Source: Geodermatophilaceae bacterium
GTDB taxonomy: Bacteria > Actinomycetota > Actinomycetes > Mycobacteriales > Geodermatophilaceae
DNA length: 6,302 nucleotides
NCBI GenBank assembly: GCA_013811975.1
Contig: JACCUF010000387.1
Span: 1-6,302, forward strand
Direction of reading: 5' to 3'
Shown: positions 1 through 6,085 of the stretch, piece after piece
Position numbering within the stretch: the stretch's first letter is position 1
Layout of the letters: each line of letters starts with the position of its first letter
Position numbers and translations under genes: made by a program
Notes under the pieces: generated by a model
Databases searched by the model: none
Told to the model about the DNA's origin: nothing
The model's input: the letters and a program-made list of their open reading frames with translations, nothing else

Positions 1-632
1 GTGGTGAGTTCCTGTCCCGGGAGCAGGATCAGCCCTGCTCGGCGCGCGGCGTCGGCAAGTAGCGGGTGATGGCTGACGGTGTTGTGATCGGTGACAGCGA
101 GGAAGTCCAGTCCCGCCCCGACCGCAAGCGCCGCGAGTTCATCGATCGTGCGATCTCCATCGGAGTGCACGGTGTGCGCGTGCAGGTCGCCGGCCAACCA
201 GCTGAATCCGGGCTCGGCGGGTAGCCGTCGTCGAGGTGGTCGTTCGGGCAGCGCTGGCTTGGCCTCCCCCGCCAGCGGTGCCAGATCAGCGCCCATCTCG
301 ATCGGTCCGAGGGTCACGTCCACCCGCCACCGCAGGGTCGGCGCAGCGATTCGATGCAGCCCGAGAACGACCGACCATTCGCCGGGCTCGAGGTCGCCGG
401 GCAAGTAGCCAGGCGTGGCGCCGGAAGGCGTGATGACGTAGCGGCTTCGTGCCCCACCCGACCAGCCGCGGAAGCCGTTCGGGCCGAAACAACCGAGATC
501 GAGCACGCCAGCCGACGTGTCGTAGTCGAGCTCGACAGCGAGCCCTTGGCAACCAGTCGGCACCTCGAATGGCAAGTATGCGTACGGCGACGCCGCGCGG
601 TCCTCGGGCGTGAAGATCCCATTGTTGATCAT
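1..632 (-). CDS. CehA/McbA-family PHP-domain metallohydrolase (N-terminal part; runs off left edge)
   Basis: Only the first 210 codons are present; the gene continues past base 1. Residues 1 to about 140 form a non-catalytic N-terminal region typical of CehA/McbA relatives: it opens with FTPEDRAASPY, then YLPFEVP, NGFRGWSGGAR and TPGYLPGDL. A PHP phosphoesterase domain follows, with DLHAHTVHSDG giving metal ligands His151, His153 and probably Asp158, then VTDHNT (Asp182, His183) and GQELTT (Glu208). PHP proteins use a metal cluster to hydrolyse phosphate esters; named members CehA and McbA are carbaryl hydrolases, so the substrate is open. No signal peptide or membrane segment is visible, so it is probably cytoplasmic. 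ATG at 632 is the only credible start: an in-frame stop lies at 698-696 and no ATG, GTG or TTG lies between. No Shine-Dalgarno precedes it, and the start lies inside an inverted repeat. It follows the ABC ATPase gene by 69 bp and probably processes the imported compound (inference). Confidence 0.88.
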   Translation of the reverse strand, partial: MINNGIFTPEDRAASPYAYLPFEVPTGCQGLAVELDYDTSAGVLDLGCFGPNGFRGWSGGARSRYVITPSGATPGYLPGDLEPGEWSVVLGLHRIAAPTLRWRVDVTLGPIEMGADLAPLAGEAKPALPERPPRRRLPAEPGFSWLAGDLHAHTVHSDGDRTIDELAALAVGAGLDFLAVTDHNTVSHHPLLADAARRAGLILLPGQELT

Positions 633-695
633 CGGAATTCGGCGGGTTTCGGCGCCGAATCGGGCGGAAAACCCCCCAACATTCCGATGATCAAC
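624..695. repeat. Perfect 15-bp inverted repeat with nested palindrome, between ATPase and hydrolase genes
   Basis: The arm gttgatcatcggaat (624-638) is the exact reverse complement of 681-695, separated by 42 bases. Inside lie a second complementary pair, gggttt (644-649) with aaaccc (669-674), and a 12-bp perfect palindrome ttcggcgccgaa (648-659). Transcribed leftward, the RNA could fold into a long stem-loop starting 6 nt after the ATPase stop codon. The left arm contains the ATG (632-630) and first codons of the hydrolase. There is no T-run after the structure in the direction of transcription, so it does not look like a standard intrinsic terminator. It could be a translation-control hairpin, an mRNA-stabilising processing element or a paired protein-binding site; the sequence does not decide between these. 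Confidence 0.85.
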
Positions 696-701
696 TCATG
701 T

Positions 702-1802
702 TCAGGCGGCAGTCGCGGCGGGGACTCGGCTGCCGACTAGTTCACCGTCGGCGCCGTCATAGATCAGAACACGGCCAGGCGTCGTGGTGACCCAGCCCTT
801 GTCGCCGAGCTCGGGCTCCGCACCCTCCGGAACCGTCACGGCGACCGACAAACCCTCGGCCTCCAAGGTCACCAGCGCGGCGGTGCCGAGGTTCTCCACG
901 ACGGTGACCTCACCCTGCAATGACTCGGGCACCGATGACGGCGAGAACACCAGGTACTCCGGTCGAGCACCGAACACCACCTCCTGTCCAGCACTGACCG
1001 CGTCGCGGACATCGGCTGGCAGCGGCAACTCCTGACCCGCAATCTGCACGACGTCGCCGGACACCACACCAGGGAGCAGGTTCATCGGCGTCGAGCCGAT
1101 GAAGTTGGCCACGAAGGTGTTCACCGGCCGCTGGAAGACCTCCTTCGGTGTCCCCACCTGCCGGATCTTGCCCTTGTCCATCACCGCGATCCGGTCAGCC
1201 ATGGCCAAGGCCTCGGCCTGGTCGTGGGTCACGAAGACCGTGGTGACCCCGAGCTCCTTCTGCAACTTCTTGAGGAACGAGCGGGCTTCCAGTCGCAGCC
1301 GAGCGTCCAAGTTGGACAGTGGTTCGTCGAACAGGAACACCCGCGGACGACAGGCAACGGCACGAGCCAACGCCACCCGCTGCTGCTGGCCCCCGGACAA
1401 CTCAGCGGGCCGTCGTTCCATCAAACCGCTCAGGCTCAGCTCGTCACCGGCGGCCGATGCCGCTTCCCGACGCTCGTCCTTCGGTTTGCCCTTGACCCGC
1501 AACGGGTAGGCGATGTTGTCCACGACGGTCATGTGCGGGAACAAGGCGTAGTCCTGGAAGACCATGGCCAGGTCCCGCTTGCCCGGCGGCAACGCGGTCA
1601 CGTCCTCGCCGCCGATCCGTACCTGTCCCTCGGTCGCGGCCTCGAGACCCGCGATCGTACGAAGCAGGGTCGTCTTGCCACAGCCCGACGGCCCGAGCAG
1701 GGCGAAGAACTCGTGGTCGGGGATCGTCAGATCCAACGAGTCCACAGCGCGTACGTCTCCGGGGTAGACCTTTGACAGGCCGACCAATTCGATCTCGGCC
1801 AT
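702..1802 (-). CDS. ABC transporter ATP-binding subunit (MalK/UgpC type)
   Basis: This 366-residue ATPase energises the importer formed with the two upstream permeases. All catalytic motifs are intact: aromatic A-loop Tyr13, Walker A GPSGCGKT (37-44), Q-loop Gln83 in VFQDYALFPH, signature LSGGQ (135-139), Walker B FLFDEP with catalytic Glu160, D-loop SNLDA (163-167) and switch His193. GSTPMNLL, close after the ATPase core, opens a C-terminal half that matches the TOBE/regulatory region of CUT1 ATPases, and the total length is normal for that group. The ATG at 1802 shares one base with the permease stop (TGATG), with GGAGGG 11 nt upstream at 1819-1814. The reading frame stays open upstream to 2540, but that stretch lies antisense-like within the permease coding frame and is not part of the protein. 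Many actinobacterial sugar importers share one unlinked ATPase (MsiK type); this one has its own, which is a mild clue to a specialised substrate. Confidence 0.96.
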   Translation of the reverse strand: MAEIELVGLSKVYPGDVRAVDSLDLTIPDHEFFALLGPSGCGKTTLLRTIAGLEAATEGQVRIGGEDVTALPPGKRDLAMVFQDYALFPHMTVVDNIAYPLRVKGKPKDERREAASAAGDELSLSGLMERRPAELSGGQQQRVALARAVACRPRVFLFDEPLSNLDARLRLEARSFLKKLQKELGVTTVFVTHDQAEALAMADRIAVMDKGKIRQVGTPKEVFQRPVNTFVANFIGSTPMNLLPGVVSGDVVQIAGQELPLPADVRDAVSAGQEVVFGARPEYLVFSPSSVPESLQGEVTVVENLGTAALVTLEAEGLSVAVTVPEGAEPELGDKGWVTTTPGRVLIYDGADGELVGSRVPAATAA

Positions 1803-2692
1803 CAGCTCTTGATCCCTCCGTGGAAGCGGAACCCGTACTTGCGGTTGACGAACAGGTACATCACCACGACCGGGATTGAGTACAGCAGCGAGAAAGTGGA
1901 GATCAGGGCCAGGTTCGGCGACCCGCCCTCGGTATAGAAGGTGCGCATCAGCACCGCAGCCGGCTGTTTGTCGGTGGACCGCAACAGGATGAACGGTACG
2001 AGGAAGTTGCCCCAGACATTGACCACGGTCCACACCCCGATCGTTGCCAGGCCCGGACGGATGACGGGTACGACGATGTGCCGCAGGATCTGGAACGAGG
2101 AGGCGCCGAAGACCCGCGCGGACTCCTCGTACGACTTCGGAATGGTGTCGACGAAATCTTTGAGGATGAAGATCGCCGCCGGAAGCAGCCCCCCGGACAG
2201 CACCAGGATCACGCCGATCCGGCTGTCGATCAGGCCGAGTTCGAACATCATCAGGAAGATCGGCACCATCGCCGCCGTACCGGTGACGATCGAGGACAGC
2301 AGGAGCAGGGCGTACAGCAGCATGTCCCGCCCCGGGATCTTCACCCGGGACAGCGAATAGGCGGCAAGAGCTGCGAAGGCGACCACCAGCAACGCCGTAC
2401 CAACCGAGAGCAGGATCGAGTTCACCAGCGAGCCAAGGGCGTACTGGTTGTCCAGCAGGTCCCGGAAGTTGTTCAGGGTCAGGTCGGGCACGGACAGCGC
2501 AAGGGTCGGGGTGTCGTCGAACGGCGTGGACAACAGCCACAGCATCGGCAGTGCGAAGAACGCCGTGACAAACGCGATCAGCGTGTAGAAGCCGATCCGG
2601 CCCACGACCTGTCGCGGCGTCATCATCGGCGGCGAGGCTGGCACCCGGCCGGTCTCCGACTTCGTACCCGGCTTTGCCGCAACCGTAGTCAT
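1802..2692 (-). CDS. ABC transporter permease, MalG type
   Basis: A 296-residue inner-membrane subunit of the importer. After a polar N-terminal tail of about 30 residues there are about six hydrophobic segments, beginning near 33-54 and followed by segments near 90-112, 125-150, 160-177, 217-237 and 262-282. The cytoplasmic coupling (EAA) loop is at about 189-213 (EESARVFGASS, then VVPVIRP), and LSRVKIPGR (114-122) is typical of the MalG side of CUT1 systems. The protein ends in FRFHGGIKS, similar to other MalG-like C-termini. The ATG at 2692 overlaps the preceding permease stop as ATGA (4 nt) and has GGGAG five bases upstream (2702-2698), so translational coupling is likely. An upstream in-frame extension to 2890 is open but is out-of-frame sequence of the other permease gene. 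Confidence 0.95.
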   Translation of the reverse strand: MTTVAAKPGTKSETGRVPASPPMMTPRQVVGRIGFYTLIAFVTAFFALPMLWLLSTPFDDTPTLALSVPDLTLNNFRDLLDNQYALGSLVNSILLSVGTALLVVAFAALAAYSLSRVKIPGRDMLLYALLLLSSIVTGTAAMVPIFLMMFELGLIDSRIGVILVLSGGLLPAAIFILKDFVDTIPKSYEESARVFGASSFQILRHIVVPVIRPGLATIGVWTVVNVWGNFLVPFILLRSTDKQPAAVLMRTFYTEGGSPNLALISTFSLLYSIPVVVMYLFVNRKYGFRFHGGIKS

Positions 2693-3714
2693 CGACGCTC
2701 CCGCAGCAGCCGGAGGTAGAAGATCGCGATGACCAGGTTGATCAGCAGCATGATCAGTGACACCGCGGCGCCGTACCCCATCTGTCCGCCGGTGATCGCG
2801 GTGTTGTAGATGTAGACCGGCAGAGTCTCGGTACGGCCGTCCGGGCCCCCGGCTGTGATCAGGAACGGCGTGAAGTCGTTGAAGGTCCACAGGCTGATCA
2901 GCAACGTGTTGGTCAGGACGTGCCCGCGAACGTGCGGAAAGATCACGTCACGCAGGGTCTGCCAGCGGCTGGCCCCGACCAAAGTCGCGGTCTCCAACTG
3001 AGACGGCGGGACCGAGGCTAAGGCGGCGGAGTAGAGCAGCATCGAGAACGCCGTACCGCGCCAGATGTTGAAGATGATGATGGAGACCATCGGATACTCG
3101 ATGAGCCAGGCAAGGCCCGGCGTACCTAGCAAGGCGTTCAAGGTCCCGGAGTCTCTGTCGAGCAAGGCAATCCAGAGGAAGGCCACGATCGAGCTCGGCA
3201 GGATCCAGGCCAGCAGGACCAGCGACTCGACCAGTCGCCGTACCCAACCGCGGACGTCCTGCAGCCGCCAAGCCAGGGCGAAACCTAGCCCGTTCTGCCC
3301 GATGACCGCCGAGAACAGCACGAAGATCAGGGTCAGATACAGCGAGTTGAGGAAGTTCGCGTCGCCGACGGCTCGGACGTAGTTGTCGAACCCGACGAAC
3401 TCCGGGACGCGGGCCGCGATGCCGGTCAGCCGGTAGTTGGTGATCCCGATGTAGAGGGTCCACAGCGCCGGGAAGACCAGGAAGATCGCGACCAGGACGA
3501 GCGCCGGCGCCACGAATGCCGAGGCCCGCCACTTGCCCAGTCCGACGACATCGGTCTCACCGCTGTCGGCCGGATCGCGCGCCGTCGACCGGGCCGCGTT
3601 GTCCGCGCCGTCTACCCCGCCCGGGCCGTCTACCCCGCCCGGGCCGTCAGGACCGCCCGGGCCGTCAGGACAGCCGGCGCCCGCCTCAGTCGCTGGCGAT
3701 GTCGTCTGCGCCAC
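2689..3714 (-). CDS. ABC transporter permease, MalF type, with collagen-like N-terminal tail
   Basis: A 341-residue inner-membrane subunit, partner of the downstream permease. About 62 polar residues precede the first membrane helix (about 66-88); this tail holds seven consecutive Gly-X-Y triplets (residues 18-38) encoded by an 18-bp tandem repeat. Further hydrophobic segments lie near 124-148, 161-185, 207-232, 268-286 and 312-334. The EAA loop that docks on the ATPase is at about 241-264 (ETATLVGASRW, then VIFPHVRG). The start is a GTG at 3714, inside the last 29 nt of the lipoprotein gene; AGGTG lies 3 nt upstream, a weak and close ribosome site. No ATG or GTG occurs in frame between this GTG and the first helix, so the tail is probably real, although its exact first residue is less sure. 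The permease core itself is of normal CUT1 length. Confidence 0.93.
   Translation of the reverse strand: MAQTTSPATEAGAGCPDGPGGPDGPGGVDGPGGVDGADNAARSTARDPADSGETDVVGLGKWRASAFVAPALVLVAIFLVFPALWTLYIGITNYRLTGIAARVPEFVGFDNYVRAVGDANFLNSLYLTLIFVLFSAVIGQNGLGFALAWRLQDVRGWVRRLVESLVLLAWILPSSIVAFLWIALLDRDSGTLNALLGTPGLAWLIEYPMVSIIIFNIWRGTAFSMLLYSAALASVPPSQLETATLVGASRWQTLRDVIFPHVRGHVLTNTLLISLWTFNDFTPFLITAGGPDGRTETLPVYIYNTAITGGQMGYGAAVSLIMLLINLVIAIFYLRLLRERR
3613..3666. repeat. 18-bp tandem repeat, three units, within permease N-terminus
   Basis: Units 1 and 2 (3613-3630 and 3631-3648) are identical: taccccgcccgggccgtc. Unit 3 (3649-3666) differs only in its first bases (aggaccgcccgggccgtc). Degenerate partial copies flank the array (gcgccgtc before it, aggacagccgg after it). 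Each unit encodes six residues of the form D-G-P-G-G-V/P, so length changes by whole units keep the permease in frame. The pattern is that of a small in-gene minisatellite arising by slippage or unequal crossing-over. Confidence 0.9.
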
Positions 3715-5098
3715 CGAGCACCTGTTCGATCGCCGTCTGGTAGGCCGCAGCCGCGTCCTCGGGAGTGGTGCCGGTGACCACGTCGAGGGTCGCCTGCTGC
3801 AGGGCTAGGGAGATCTCGGGGTAGACCGCGAGCCCCGGACGGTAGGCCGACAGCGGTACGACCTCTTCGGCGATGAACGAGAGCAGCGGGTCGCTGCTCA
3901 GGATCTCGGAGTTGACGTCCTCGCGTTGGGTGAGCCGCGCACCGTCGCCGACCAGTTCCTTGGTTGCCTCGGCGGAGTTCATGAACGCGAGTAACTCCCA
4001 GGCCTGCTGCGGGAACTCGGTCGCCGGGTTGAGCACCCGGCCACCGCCACCGGACATGCTCACGAAGTCCTGCTCGTTGATCCCGCTGCCGGGCTCCATC
4101 GCCGGCACCATCGCGTACCCGACCGCTTCGTCCCGGTTGGGCATCGGGGCCACGCCGGCGGTGGGCTCGATCACCGAACGCCAGAAATAGTCGCCCTCCA
4201 TCAGGATTCCGATCTGTCCAGCGGCGAACTCGGCGAAGGACTTGTCCCGTCCCTGCGCTTCCTGCTGCAGCGTCGGATCGCCCAGGCCGGTCGAGTAGAT
4301 CTCCTCGTACAGGGCGAGTACGTCGCGGATGTTCTGGGTGTTGCCCTGCCAGAGTTCGTCTTCGCCGTAGATCTCAGCACCCGTGCCGACCAGCAGCGGC
4401 AACGCGCCCTGCATGACGGTGGCCTCGCCCATCGCCGTACCGGCGTTGAGCTGAATCGGGGTGACGCCCTCGATGCTCTGCAGGGCACGTCCTGCCTCGA
4501 GGACCTCCTCCCAACTCGTCGGCTGCCAGTCCTCGGGCAGTCCGGCCTGGGCGAACAGCTCCTTGTTGAAGAACAGCACCCGGCCGTCCGAGCCGGCCGG
4601 TATCCCGTACCGCTCGTCGTTGAAGGACATGTTGGCCTGGACCGCGTCGTTGATCTGCTCCCAGCCCTCCCATCCGTCGACCAGGTCGCCACCGACCACG
4701 TCGGTCAACGGCTGGATGTAGCCGGCCTCGGCGAACTCACCGACCCAGATGCCGTCGACCGAGACGATGTCCGCGCCGCTGCCGGTCCGCAGGTCCAGCG
4801 CGATCCGGCTCTTGTACTCCTCGTCGTCAACACCTGAGGACTGGAACTCGATGGTGACGGTGACGCCGTCCTCGGCCTGCTGCTCGATGAAGGTAGGGAT
4901 CACGTAGTTCTCGATCCAGTCGGCCTCCTCGGCGTTCTTGCCGCCGGAGACCGCATTGGCCGCGATGGTCAGCGAGACCTCGGTTGCATCGGCATTGCGG
5001 ACCGGGTCGGCCTCCTCCGCCGGGTCCGAACCCAGACAGGCGGTCGCGGTGAGGGCGAGTACGGATCCGAGGGCGATTGCGCGGACTGAGCGGTGCAT
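3686..5098 (-). CDS. Extracellular solute-binding lipoprotein (family 1) of the ABC importer
   Basis: A 470-residue binding protein that would capture the substrate outside the cell and hand it to the permeases. The N-terminus is a lipoprotein signal: a basic n-region (MHRSVR), a hydrophobic stretch and lipobox ATAC with Cys21 as the lipidated residue. The mature part shows family-1 (MalE/UgpB-like) features: a domain-1 segment DIVSVDGIWVGEFAEAGYI (about 110-128), the common GRVLFFNKELFAQAGLP motif (about 172-188), QIGILMEGDYFW in the middle and a helical C-terminus with AAAAYQTAIEQVL. Length is normal for the family. The ATG at 5098 is chosen because TGGGAGG lies 4 nt upstream and the signal peptide then begins with the basic residues; an ATG six codons earlier (5116) is possible but poorer. 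Tryptophan- and acid-rich segments (EADWIENY, DGWEGWEQ) fit a polar ligand, but the substrate is not identifiable. Confidence 0.95.
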   Translation of the reverse strand: MHRSVRAIALGSVLALTATACLGSDPAEEADPVRNADATEVSLTIAANAVSGGKNAEEADWIENYVIPTFIEQQAEDGVTVTIEFQSSGVDDEEYKSRIALDLRTGSGADIVSVDGIWVGEFAEAGYIQPLTDVVGGDLVDGWEGWEQINDAVQANMSFNDERYGIPAGSDGRVLFFNKELFAQAGLPEDWQPTSWEEVLEAGRALQSIEGVTPIQLNAGTAMGEATVMQGALPLLVGTGAEIYGEDELWQGNTQNIRDVLALYEEIYSTGLGDPTLQQEAQGRDKSFAEFAAGQIGILMEGDYFWRSVIEPTAGVAPMPNRDEAVGYAMVPAMEPGSGINEQDFVSMSGGGGRVLNPATEFPQQAWELLAFMNSAEATKELVGDGARLTQREDVNSEILSSDPLLSFIAEEVVPLSAYRPGLAVYPEISLALQQATLDVVTGTTPEDAAAAYQTAIEQVLGGADDIASD

Positions 5099-5102
5099 GA
5101 GG

Positions 5103-5109
5103 CCTCCCA
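5103..5109 (-). promoter_or_regulatory. Ribosome binding site of the solute-binding lipoprotein gene
   Basis: On the minus strand TGGGAGG lies 4 nt before the ATG at 5098. It is the strongest Shine-Dalgarno match in the window and decides this start over the in-frame ATG at 5116, which lies upstream of it. A strong site fits the need for more binding protein than permease. Confidence 0.75.
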
Positions 5110-5117
5110 GGAGCATC

Positions 5118-5142
5118 GGTTGCCACTGCGGTGTGAGCAACC
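5118..5142. promoter_or_regulatory. Hairpin or operator-like inverted repeat in the lipoprotein gene leader
   Basis: ggttgccac (5118-5126) pairs with gtg-a-gcaacc (5133-5142) to give nine base pairs with a single bulged A at 5136 and a six-base loop. It ends 8 nt before the ribosome binding site. If the candidate promoter just upstream is right, it would lie at or right after the transcription start, a usual place for a repressor operator or a 5' stabilising stem. There is no T-run, so it is not a convincing terminator for the preceding transporter gene. A third copy of the half-site, tggcaac (5172-5178), lies 46 bp away in inverted orientation to 5119-5125 and overlaps the candidate -35 box. 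Confidence 0.45.
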
Positions 5143-5148
5143 CTCCGG

Positions 5149-5177
5149 ATACTGTACGAACTCCAACCCGCTGGCAA
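5149..5177 (-). promoter_or_regulatory. Candidate promoter of the ABC importer cluster
   Basis: In the 82-bp gap upstream of the lipoprotein gene the minus strand reads TTGCCA (5177-5172) as a possible -35. A -10 could be either TACAGT (5156-5151, 15-nt spacer) or CAGTAT (5154-5149, 17-nt spacer). TACAGT fits the TANNNT pattern common in actinobacterial -10 boxes. The match is modest. The call rests on this being the only sizeable gap before the ABC genes and on the repeats next to it. Confidence 0.35.
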
Positions 5178-5180
5178 CGG

Positions 5181-6080
5181 CTAGTCGGCCGCTGTCGGCG
5201 GGCGGGCGTTATCGGTGGCTGACCGGCTCCTCGATCGTCGGGCGAAGAGATAGCCTGCGGCCGCAGCCGGGAAGAACATCAGCAGGCCATACATCGCGGG
5301 AGCGACGGACAACTCCGTGTTGCCCAGGACCGTCACCGCGATCGTGATGGCCAAGGTGGCGTTGTGCACGCCGACCTCCATGCCCGAGGCGACCGACTGG
5401 CTGCGACTGACCCCGGCCAGCCGCGGCACCCAGTAGCCGATGATCAAACTCAGGGTGCACAGGATGAGCGACACAGTACCGACCGCAACGACGTTGTCCA
5501 GGAACACCTCCCACGCGCCGGCCAACGCAACCACGATCACGGCCGCCAGCACGACGGCCGAGCCGATTTTGACCGGGCGCTGCATTCGCTCGGCGAAGTC
5601 ACCGAACCGGCTCCGTACGAACATCCCGATCGCAACCGGCACGAGCACGATGGCGATGACCGCCAGCACCTTGTCCACCGGCAGCCCGATGTCGGTGGAC
5701 GAATCGAGGAAGTACGCCGCCGACGCGTTGACCACGACCGGAATCGTGACCACGGCCAGGACCGAGTTGATCGCGGTGAGCGTGATGTTGAGGGCGACGT
5801 CACCGCCGGCGAGGTGGCTGAAGAGGTTCGCGGTCGTCCCGCCCGGTGAGGCGGCCAGCAGCATCATGCCGACGGCGAGCAGAGGGTCGAGGTTGACCGC
5901 GATGACCAGGCCGAAGCAGATCGCCGGCAGCAGCAGGGTCTGGCAGGCCAGGGCCAGGATCGCCGCCTTCGGGGCCCGGCCGACGCGGACGAAGTCGGCC
6001 ACGGTCAGCGTCAACCCGAGGCCGAACATGATGATCGCGAGCGCGATCGGCAGTCCAGCGGTGATGGCCACTGAGTCCAC
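5181..6080 (-). CDS. Bile acid:sodium symporter (BASS) family transporter
   Basis: A 299-residue, strongly hydrophobic membrane protein with about nine to ten transmembrane segments. The family signature is clear: QTLLLP (Gln47), SPGGTTANLFSHLAGGD (78-94) followed by Thr102 in the crossover region, and GMEVGVHNATLAI (233-245). Characterised relatives move organic anions such as bile acids, pyruvate or pantoate with sodium; the substrate here is unknown. Compared with the bacterial ASBT sodium sites, Gln47, Asn85, Thr102 and Glu235 are kept, but the usual Gln of the E-x-G-x-Q-N motif is His239, and two serine positions are Ala84 and Asn98. The C-terminus is short and basic (RRSRSRS), then polar. 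It starts with GTG at 6080, five bases after the stop of the upstream NTF2-like gene and without a clear Shine-Dalgarno, so those two genes are probably one transcription unit. A promoter-like gap separates it from the ABC genes. Confidence 0.92.
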   Translation of the reverse strand: MDSVAITAGLPIALAIIMFGLGLTLTVADFVRVGRAPKAAILALACQTLLLPAICFGLVIAVNLDPLLAVGMMLLAASPGGTTANLFSHLAGGDVALNITLTAINSVLAVVTIPVVVNASAAYFLDSSTDIGLPVDKVLAVIAIVLVPVAIGMFVRSRFGDFAERMQRPVKIGSAVVLAAVIVVALAGAWEVFLDNVVAVGTVSLILCTLSLIIGYWVPRLAGVSRSQSVASGMEVGVHNATLAITIAVTVLGNTELSVAPAMYGLLMFFPAAAAGYLFARRSRSRSATDNARPPTAAD

Positions 6081-6085
6081 GAGCG

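Noticed and set aside
624..695. Intrinsic terminator or miniature transposable element
   Set aside because: No T-run follows the stem in the direction of transcription, and no target-site duplication flanks the arms. A regulatory or processing element fits better.
1803..2540. Upstream in-frame extension of the ATPase, giving a 612-residue product
   Set aside because: The extra sequence is an out-of-frame reading of the permease gene with no domain pattern, and the ATPase has a normal family start at 1802 with the one-base overlap.
2078..2719. Long plus-strand open frame of 213 codons
   Set aside because: It lies antisense to both permease genes, is rich in Arg, Gln and His in the way antisense high-GC frames usually are, has no recognisable domain and conflicts with clear membrane-protein genes.
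3686..3714. Frameshift at the lipoprotein-permease junction
   Set aside because: The 29-nt overlap is long, but both reading frames are complete on each side and similar overlaps are common in compact actinobacterial operons.
2270..4445. Recurrent nonamer cgccgtacc at several places, possibly a dispersed motif
   Set aside because: The copies near 2273, 2393, 3050 and 4434 all encode Gly-Thr-Ala with the same codons (GGT ACG GCG), so codon choice explains them. A hand count of GTAC in the window is only modestly above expectation.
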